Shown: in pieces, positions 58,546 to 64,000 of the stretch
Position numbering within the stretch: the stretch's first letter is position 1
How the letters are laid out: every line of letters begins with the position of its first letter
Assembly (NCBI RefSeq): GCF_020103695.1
Contig: NZ_JAHXBF010000008.1
Span: 248,001-312,000 of the forward strand
Source of the DNA: Hyalangium versicolor
GTDB taxonomy: Bacteria; Myxococcota; Myxococcia; Myxococcales; Myxococcaceae
DNA: 64,000 bases
Direction: 5' to 3'
Position numbers and translations under genes: made by a program
The notes under the pieces: generated by a model
Told to the model about the DNA's origin: nothing
The model's database searches: none
What the model saw: the letters and a program-made list of their open reading frames with translations, nothing else

Positions 58546-60441
58546 TCAGAGCCCTCCGAGGCTTGCGGCGCTCGAAAGTGAGGTGAAGCTGTTTGTCGAG
58601 GGGTTGTACAGGTGGACGCTCACGAAGGCCGAGCCGCGAGAGTCGTCCCGGAGCTGGACGATGTCCGTCCTGCCATCCCCGTTCATGTCTCCGGCGCGGA
58701 AGCTCAGGGCCACGCTCGGGGCTGTGATGCCCGTCGAGTTGACGCCCGCGTTCACGAAGCCCGTCCCGTTTCCCTGCCACACGGTGACCCGCAGCCTTCC
58801 TGCGTCATTCCAGAGCTGAAGCAGATCCGGATAGCCGTCGGTGTTGATGTCGCCCACCTGCCAGTCCACCGCGGCCCAGCCTGCGGGTGCGAATGTGCTG
58901 TCCCACGTCGTGGCGAACTGGGTGCCTCCGATGTTCTTGATGACCCTGAATCCCAGATACCCATTGAAGCTATAGGCTTGCACCACATCCGTGAGGCTGT
59001 CCCTGTCCACGTCCATGGCGAAGAACCGAGACACCCCGTCAAAGCCACCCTGGATACCGGAGCCATCCATCCAGGCATTCTCATAGCCCGTGCCGTTGGA
59101 GCGGTAGCCGATCACGCCGATGGTGCCGTTGTTGTTCCAGATCTGGAGGACGTCCGTGCGCCCATCGAGATCGAGATTGCCCGTCAGCCACTCGACGGCG
59201 CCGGCTCCGGCATCCATCGCTGAACTCCAGGTCGTCTGGTAGATGTTGCTCCCTGTGGACCGATGGATGGCCATGCTCAGCTGGCCATTGCTCAGAGAAG
59301 ACAGGGCGAGGATGTCCGTGCGGAAGTCGTTGTCCACATTCACTGGCAGGAACTTGAACGTCGATGAGAGATCGCCCAGCAGCGCCTGCGAGGGATTCGC
59401 CTGGAAGACGTTGCTCGTGGTGGTGGCGTTCCAGACGATGAGCGCGAGCTGTCCATTGTTGTTCCAGAGCTGGAAGAGATCATCCCGCAAGTCGTTGTTC
59501 GCGTTTCCCGTCAGCCAGGCGATGGCGCCCGAACCTGCCTGTGGGGTGTTGTTGGTCAAGGGGCTCGAAGTCGTGGTGAGCGCCGTGTTGACGCTAAGGC
59601 CCAGGTTGCCCGAGAGGTCTCGAAGGTAGACGGCATCCTGGATCCCATCCGCGTTGAAGTTGATGAGGGGGAGGAGCCGCTGCTTCATCCCGCCGAACCA
59701 CTGGGACGGTCCATAGGCGTACTGCGCACCGTAGATGTCGCCCGCGCTGAGTCGGCCCGAACCGTTCCCCGTGAGGTTGCAATAATGCATGATCGAGTCC
59801 CGGTCATACGCGCTCAGCATCGTTCCCCCGGGCTCGGGAGCGCCCGAGCCGCACGCGGTGCCATCTGGCAGCCGCTCGGGGTTGTCGTTGCGGTCCATCT
59901 CGTGGCCGAAGCCCAGCGTATGGCCGAACTCATGGACGGCCAGGTACTCGAGCCGTCCCTGGCTGGCCTGGGTCCCGATGATGATTCCCCAGCTGTCTCC
60001 CTGGTTGGGAAAGTGGAGGGCGGCAAGTCCCTCGGCGGCCGAACCACCGCCCCCGCTCGTCGGTTGTTGCGAGTCCAGGTCCAGCCGAGCCCTCACCTTC
60101 CAGGAGAAGAGATTGTTCGTGCAGGGGGTGAATTCGGTGAAGTGGACATTGGCGTAACGCTCCCAGGTATTGGCGAGTGCGTTTCGCACCACCGCTTTTT
60201 GCGCCTCGGCCCCGGTGGTGGCCCAGCAGACCGGAAGGGTGTTCGAGAGGGAGTTCCAGAGAGAGACTCCCTGCCGGACGAAGAGGGAGTCCGTCCTCGT
60301 GGCCAGCGTGTCCTGGAACCCGGAGCCCTCTGACGGTGTGGGAGGCGCTTCGCACGCCAGCAGGAACGCGCTGGCCAGGGTTACGAGGGGATTGATCGCG
60401 GCGCTGGCGCGAGGGCCAGAGCGGGTGCACGGGACGGTCAT
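58546..60441 (-). CDS. Secreted zinc metalloprotease with FG-GAP-like repeats
   Basis: About 631 residues. A signal peptide ends near LLACEAPP, with a possible lipobox. The protease domain (about 50-240) has the metzincin zinc motif HEFGHTLGFGH near 175 and a Met-turn SIMHYC near 219, so it should be active. The C-terminal 370 residues hold FG-GAP-like calcium-binding repeats (VGDINTDGYPDLLQLWN, RAGDMNGDGRTDIVQL). Together this suggests a secreted peptidase with a repeat platform. Start at 60441 is chosen to give a signal peptide; ATG 60465 and 60540 are in frame upstream. No ribosome binding site is strong. Confidence 0.85.
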   Translation of the reverse strand: MTVPCTRSGPRASAAINPLVTLASAFLLACEAPPTPSEGSGFQDTLATRTDSLFVRQGVSLWNSLSNTLPVCWATTGAEAQKAVVRNALANTWERYANVHFTEFTPCTNNLFSWKVRARLDLDSQQPTSGGGGSAAEGLAALHFPNQGDSWGIIIGTQASQGRLEYLAVHEFGHTLGFGHEMDRNDNPERLPDGTACGSGAPEPGGTMLSAYDRDSIMHYCNLTGNGSGRLSAGDIYGAQYAYGPSQWFGGMKQRLLPLINFNADGIQDAVYLRDLSGNLGLSVNTALTTTSSPLTNNTPQAGSGAIAWLTGNANNDLRDDLFQLWNNNGQLALIVWNATTTSNVFQANPSQALLGDLSSTFKFLPVNVDNDFRTDILALSSLSNGQLSMAIHRSTGSNIYQTTWSSAMDAGAGAVEWLTGNLDLDGRTDVLQIWNNNGTIGVIGYRSNGTGYENAWMDGSGIQGGFDGVSRFFAMDVDRDSLTDVVQAYSFNGYLGFRVIKNIGGTQFATTWDSTFAPAGWAAVDWQVGDINTDGYPDLLQLWNDAGRLRVTVWQGNGTGFVNAGVNSTGITAPSVALSFRAGDMNGDGRTDIVQLRDDSRGSAFVSVHLYNPSTNSFTSLSSAASLGGL

Positions 60442-60598
60442 GGTGGATCCGGGGTGAGGGGACATGCGGCGAGACCCAAGGTAAAGGTCCCCGCAGGTCT
60501 CCGCTGAGTGCTGCAGCCAGGCGCTCCACCGATGCCGCAAGGTGGCCTTTCGCGCGTGCGAACAGCCCCCTGGCGAACCGCCCTAGCTCCAGGGGGGC

Positions 60599-63217
60599 TC
60601 AGCGCGTGCCGTAGCGCAGCCGCTCGGGGTTCTGGCCGGAGCCGTCGTAGGGCTGTCCGTAGTAGAGGAAGTGCGGGTGCCCATCGCTGTCGAAGGCGAG
60701 CGCCGAGGCGAAGACGTAGAAGTCATCCTCGATGAAGGTGGACGTCCACGAACTGCCCGTGCGTGTGCCCAGGTACATGGCCCCCAGCCCCGCGCCGTAC
60801 AGGGTTCCGAAGAGGATGGAGGGTGAGCCGCTGGCGTTGAAGGCCAGGGCGCAGGCGCCGTTGGGCCTCACGTTGGGGGTGGGGACGGTGGTAGCCGTCC
60901 ACCCTGTAGGGCCACGCGTGGCGAGGCGCAGGGTGGTGGTGCTGCCGTTCGTGAGCGTGTAGCAGGCGTTCGGGACACCGCTCGCGTCGAGGGTGAGCGC
61001 GTGGTACTCGCCCGCGTTGCCGGTGGCCTCTACCGTCACCACCTGCCAGCCGTCGAGGTTGCGCGTCGCGTAGCGCAGGTCCTGGGTGCCGTAGCCGGTG
61101 TACCAGAGCAGGTGCGGCACGTCCTGTGCGTCCAGGCGCAGCACGATATCCGTCGCGGGAGAGGGGCTCTCCACCGCCGAGATGAGCCACTGCGTGCCGT
61201 CCCACTGCGCGTACTTCAGCGAGGTGTTCGTGTTGACCGGCCCGGAGTAGGCGATGTGGGGCCGGCCGAGCGAGTCGAGGGCGAGGCTCGGGGAGAAGCC
61301 CGTGTAGCCCTCGGTGTCGATGGTCTGTTTCTGCCAGACGCCGTCCACGCGCCGTGCGTAGCGCAAATCGTAGTCGCGGGCGTCGGTCCAGGCGAGGTGG
61401 GGGTTGCCCTGGGCGTCCAGCGCGAAGGACACGCCCGTGGCGCGCTCCCCCTCGAGCCGGGTCACCTTCCAGGTATCCGGGCCGGTGCGCTCGCCGATTT
61501 TGATGTTGAAGTCGAAGGAGGTGGTGCCGTCGTTCTCCAGCCAGGCTCCGATGGGCTGGCCGCCGCGCAGCGCCATCGTCACCCGGTTCCCCGCCCCGAA
61601 CTGCGCATCCACCTGCTCCGTCTCCCAGTCGCCCGACAGATTGCGAGCCACGAGGATGTCCCGGTAGCCGCCCATCACCGCGAAGAGGTGGCCCTGCGCG
61701 TTGGCGGCCACGGAGGTCTCCTCGCGCGTGGCACTGTCCTGGGCATCGAAGGCGCCGATCGTCCAGCCCGCGTCGCCCTCCCGGGCGTAGCGGACGCGGT
61801 AGGCGCTCTCGCTCCAGAAGGAGATGAAGGCGCGGCCCTGCGCGTCCAGAGTGAGCGCTGGGTTCCGCCCCACATTGCCGGCGGTGAGGACTGCCTTCAC
61901 CGTCCAACCTCCCGAGGTGGCGACGGCGTACTTCAGGTCCCTCGCGGTGGCGTCGTAGTAGGCGATGCGAGGCTGGCCCCGGGTGTCGAGCGCGAGCGCG
62001 AGCGAGGAGCCCACGTCAGCGGTGCCCCCCGTGTCCACCGTGGTGAGCTGGAAGGCGGTGCCGTCCCAGGCGGCATAGCGCAGGTCGCCCGAGTCCTTCT
62101 GGTAGTACGCGATGTGGGGCCGCCCGCGCCCGTCCACCGCGATGGCGCACGCGGTGCCGGCGTTCGGGTTCGTGTCCACGTCCTGGAAGAACCACCGGTC
62201 TCCCCGGCGGACGCCATGGGCCAGGCCTCCGTCCTCCCGGGTGAAGCACAGGTGCGCGTGACCGAAGGCGTCGGTCGCGAAGTCCGTCCCCGTGGGAGTG
62301 TGCTCGAGGACCTTCTCGGACACCCAACCCGAGGGCGTGCGGCGCACGAAGTCCAGGCCAGGGTCGGAGCCCCGGGCATACAGCACCCACGGGGTGTTGC
62401 CGGGGCCCATGGCCAGGGCCTGGAAGGAGCCGAAGGTATTGTACCAGCGGCGGATGGGTTCGAAGCTCCAGTGGCCCTGCGCATACGTGGCATGCATGAG
62501 TCGGTGCTCGCCGATCTCGAAGTACGTCAGGTGCAGCGTCCCATCCGAGCCGGCCGCGATGGATGCGTTCACGCCTCCGAAGGTCCGCGGATCGACCTTC
62601 TCCAACTGGAAGCGGCAGCAGCCTTCTTCACAGGCGTGGTAGCCGTCGGCGCACGTATAGGTGCAGGAGCCCTGCATGCACGCGGCGGTGGCATTGGTGG
62701 GGGCGTAGCACTGCTGGCACGAGGGGCCGCACTGTGTGATCGACTCGGTGACGCAGGTGTCCCCGCAGCGGCTGTAGCTCCCGAGGCAGCTCGACTCGCA
62801 GGTGGACAGGACGCAGGCCACCTCCGCGTTGTCCTCGGGCTCGCAGATGCAGGTGCTGCCTCCGTCCTCGGTGCCGCCGTCCTCCGCTGAGCCCGCATCC
62901 CCCGGCCCCGCGTCCTCGGCGCCGCCATCCCCGGTGCTGCCCGCGTCTCCTGGCCCCGCATCCTCCACTCCGCCGTCCCCGGTGCCGCCCGCGTCCCCCG
63001 CGTCCCCCGCGTCCGTGCTGGTGCCTCCATCTGGAGGGCCGCCCGCGTCCCCACCGTCTCCCTTCGGGCCTGCATCCTGTCCGGCGTCACTGCCCCCGTC
63101 CCAGGCCGTGGGCGGGCCCGCGTCGCCATCGTGGGGCGTTGCGTTCGAGCAGTGGGTGACGCTCGCGCCCAGCAGGGCGAGGAGCAGAAGAAGGGGAAGG
63201 CTGCGGAAGGCTGTCAT
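60599..63217 (-). CDS. Large lipoprotein: Asp/Gly linker, cysteine-rich segment, beta-propeller-like repeats
   Basis: An 872-residue surface lipoprotein. A signal peptide with lipobox near VTHC leads into an Asp/Ala/Gly-rich linker (about residues 30-120). Residues 120-205 hold many Cys (STCICEPED, YTCADGYHACEEGCC), like EGF- or myxobacterial Cys-rich modules. The remaining 660 residues carry repeated blades of the type LALDSLGRPHIAYSG and LDAQGNPHLAWTD, spaced about 50 residues, suggesting one or two beta-propellers. No catalytic motif. Likely an adhesion or binding protein; function unknown. Confidence 0.85.
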   Translation of the reverse strand: MTAFRSLPLLLLLALLGASVTHCSNATPHDGDAGPPTAWDGGSDAGQDAGPKGDGGDAGGPPDGGTSTDAGDAGDAGGTGDGGVEDAGPGDAGSTGDGGAEDAGPGDAGSAEDGGTEDGGSTCICEPEDNAEVACVLSTCESSCLGSYSRCGDTCVTESITQCGPSCQQCYAPTNATAACMQGSCTYTCADGYHACEEGCCRFQLEKVDPRTFGGVNASIAAGSDGTLHLTYFEIGEHRLMHATYAQGHWSFEPIRRWYNTFGSFQALAMGPGNTPWVLYARGSDPGLDFVRRTPSGWVSEKVLEHTPTGTDFATDAFGHAHLCFTREDGGLAHGVRRGDRWFFQDVDTNPNAGTACAIAVDGRGRPHIAYYQKDSGDLRYAAWDGTAFQLTTVDTGGTADVGSSLALALDTRGQPRIAYYDATARDLKYAVATSGGWTVKAVLTAGNVGRNPALTLDAQGRAFISFWSESAYRVRYAREGDAGWTIGAFDAQDSATREETSVAANAQGHLFAVMGGYRDILVARNLSGDWETEQVDAQFGAGNRVTMALRGGQPIGAWLENDGTTSFDFNIKIGERTGPDTWKVTRLEGERATGVSFALDAQGNPHLAWTDARDYDLRYARRVDGVWQKQTIDTEGYTGFSPSLALDSLGRPHIAYSGPVNTNTSLKYAQWDGTQWLISAVESPSPATDIVLRLDAQDVPHLLWYTGYGTQDLRYATRNLDGWQVVTVEATGNAGEYHALTLDASGVPNACYTLTNGSTTTLRLATRGPTGWTATTVPTPNVRPNGACALAFNASGSPSILFGTLYGAGLGAMYLGTRTGSSWTSTFIEDDFYVFASALAFDSDGHPHFLYYGQPYDGSGQNPERLRYGTR
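62863..63114 (-). repeat. Repeat encoding Asp/Ala/Gly linker of the large lipoprotein
   Basis: A low-complexity, GC-rich repeat of units encoding GDGGxEDAGPGDAG and similar, next to the signal peptide. Two near-identical copies of a unit coding for GDGG-V/A-EDAGPGDAG can be seen. It forms a flexible acidic stalk and is likely to vary in length between strains. Confidence 0.75.
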
Positions 63218-63267
63218 GGCGAAGGTTGAAGCGGCAGGGCCTCGCGAGTCCTACGGACACGTCGCGT

Positions 63268-63432
63268 CTATTTGCACCTCAGGCAGGCGCTCGCGATGTT
63301 TCCATGCTTGCAGAAGAGCGCTTTCTCGGAGCTGGTGCGCTTGGCTGCAGTCTTCTTCGCCGCTGCCTTCTTGGTCGTCGCCTTCTTGCTGGCCGACTTC
63401 TTCTTCGCGGTTTGCTTCTTGGCTACGGCCAT
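63268..63432 (-). CDS. Small histone H1-like basic protein with Cys/His tail
   Basis: A 54-residue protein. The first 30 residues are AKKxTAKKKSASKKATTKK-like, the Lys/Ala-rich tail of histone H1 and Hc-type bacterial proteins. Residues 36-54 end CKHGNIASACLRCK, with three Cys and one His that could bind zinc. Likely DNA- or RNA-binding, by charge. Start at ATG 63432, since the upstream in-frame extension is not similar. It differs from the 6102 gene in lacking the RILLP repeats. Confidence 0.75.
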   Translation of the reverse strand: MAVAKKQTAKKKSASKKATTKKAAAKKTAAKRTSSEKALFCKHGNIASACLRCK

Positions 63433-63930
63433 GGCCTTCCTCGAGTCGTGAGCGGGTTGCAGCCTCAGTATTGCTGACATCGCTGGGACCGTCGAGCGAG
63501 GGGCCCGTCCGGATCAATGCGGTCGCCGCTTACCCGGATGGGTCCAACTCGAATCAGCCAGGCAAGTTCAACCCCTCTTGACCGCGAGTCTGCGACGCCT
63601 TCTCCGTCCAGGTCCGTGAGCGCCTGGGACCGTGCGCGCGGAAGCAGCACGCAACACTATTCGTGAGTGCGAACCCGTTCGCACTGGGCACCTGATTGTT
63701 TTTGGTCGAACGCCGGCCTCCGCCGAAAGGGCTCTACAACATTGTTGAGCGCTGCAACTGTTTACCAGCTCGGGCCTGAGACAGTCCGACGGCTTGTGCA
63801 AAAGACCAATCAGGCGCAATACGAAGAATCAGGATTGTCTGCGTACCCCGATCCAGTCTTTGTTCAATACAGACAAATCCCAACACTGCGCCAGCGTTAT
63901 CGAGCTGACTTCCTTGAAAGGGTCTGCTGT
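63433..63930. other. AT-richer intergenic region with inverted repeat
   Basis: About 500 bases with lower GC than the rest of the window, especially 63650-63930. I find no convincing gene: minus-strand open frames of 60-83 codons lack a ribosome binding site and family features. It holds the inverted repeat at 63666-63685 and probably promoter DNA for the lipoprotein gene at 63931. Confidence 0.6.
63666..63685. repeat. Nine-bp inverted repeat
   Basis: AGTGCGAAC (63666-63674), two bases CC, then GTTCGCACT (63677-63685), a perfect complement. A T-run (TTTTT at about 63698-63702) follows 13 bases on, so it could be a terminator or, because of the short loop, an operator. Confidence 0.5.
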
Positions 63931-64000
63931 ATGAATATTCCGTCGCTTTGCCGCCGTTTGTTCGTGGCGGCCGCCTTCACCGTCACCGGTTGTGCCCTCG
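63931..64000 (+). CDS. Start of a lipoprotein gene, cut by the window edge
   Basis: ATG at 63931 begins MNIPSLCRRLFVAAAFTVTG and continues CAL, a signal peptide with lipobox VTGC. AAAGGG about nine bases upstream is a ribosome binding site. The protein continues beyond the window, so its identity cannot be given. Confidence 0.7.
   Translation, partial: MNIPSLCRRLFVAAAFTVTGCAL

Noticed and set aside
61001..62890. 629-codon plus-strand open frame opposite the large lipoprotein
   Set aside because: The minus frame carries the lipobox, linker and repeats. The plus frame is Val/Arg/Gly-rich shadow.

Overview
The window looks like chromosomal DNA from a myxobacterium, most likely a Cystobacterineae relative such as Archangium, Cystobacter, Hyalangium or Stigmatella; the genus is an inference. 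The grounds are uniformly high GC with strong third-position GC bias, large Ser/Thr kinases with TPR tails, Asp-Ala-Gly linker repeats in surface proteins, a MYXO-CTERM-like sorting tail, lysine-rich H1-like small proteins, many lipoproteins, and pairs of sensor kinases and sigma factors. No rRNA, tRNA, CRISPR array, insertion sequence or prophage was recognised.

Layout. 1-5949 (minus): a compact, mostly translationally coupled operon of lipid-type enzymes (GNAT-like protein, WES/PapA-like acyltransferase, isoprenylcysteine/phospholipid methyltransferase-like membrane protein, fatty acid desaturase, CapA-like protein, haem-oxygenase-like diiron protein). 6102-10090: a lysine-rich small protein, an unknown protein, class II HMG-CoA reductase (mvaA) and a tetratricopeptide/barrel-like exported protein, with striking palindromes and direct repeats between them. 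10105-12324: a beta-propeller surface protein with a sorting tail. 12351-17316 (minus): PknK-like kinase, methyltransferase and GFA-family protein. 17510-21507: NTE-like patatin phospholipase, a CMD-like protein, and a sigma factor overlapping a methyltransferase.

22548-26139 (minus) is a complete bacillithiol operon, bshC-bshB1-bshA. Divergent from it, 26279-30614, is an exported PIG-L deacetylase, a 56-residue membrane protein and a sodium:solute symporter in overlapping reading frames; together they suggest a thiol or thiol-conjugate salvage module. 30660-38939 holds an esterase, a TPR membrane protein, a secreted YidD-like protein, a PEGA lipoprotein, an Omp85-type barrel protein with a hairpin over its ribosome binding site, a glycerophosphodiester phosphodiesterase lipoprotein and a large Ig-like repeat protein.

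39157-42468 contains a degenerate cyclase-like protein and then an ATPase/TOPRIM-like two-gene pair resembling anti-phage effectors (OLD, PARIS and Septu type logic). 42690-50109 is signalling: a sensor kinase, a convergent hybrid kinase, a kinase with an N-terminal zinc finger, and its neighbouring sigma factor. 50181-63217 is mostly exported proteins (serine beta-lactamase-like hydrolase, RCC1 lipoprotein, M24 peptidase lipoprotein, FG-GAP metalloprotease, a large cysteine-rich lipoprotein) plus a small membrane protein, a Walker-A-less RecF-like protein, a zinc-ribbon protein and an endonuclease/exonuclease/phosphatase enzyme. The right end has a second lysine-rich H1-like protein and the start of a lipoprotein gene.
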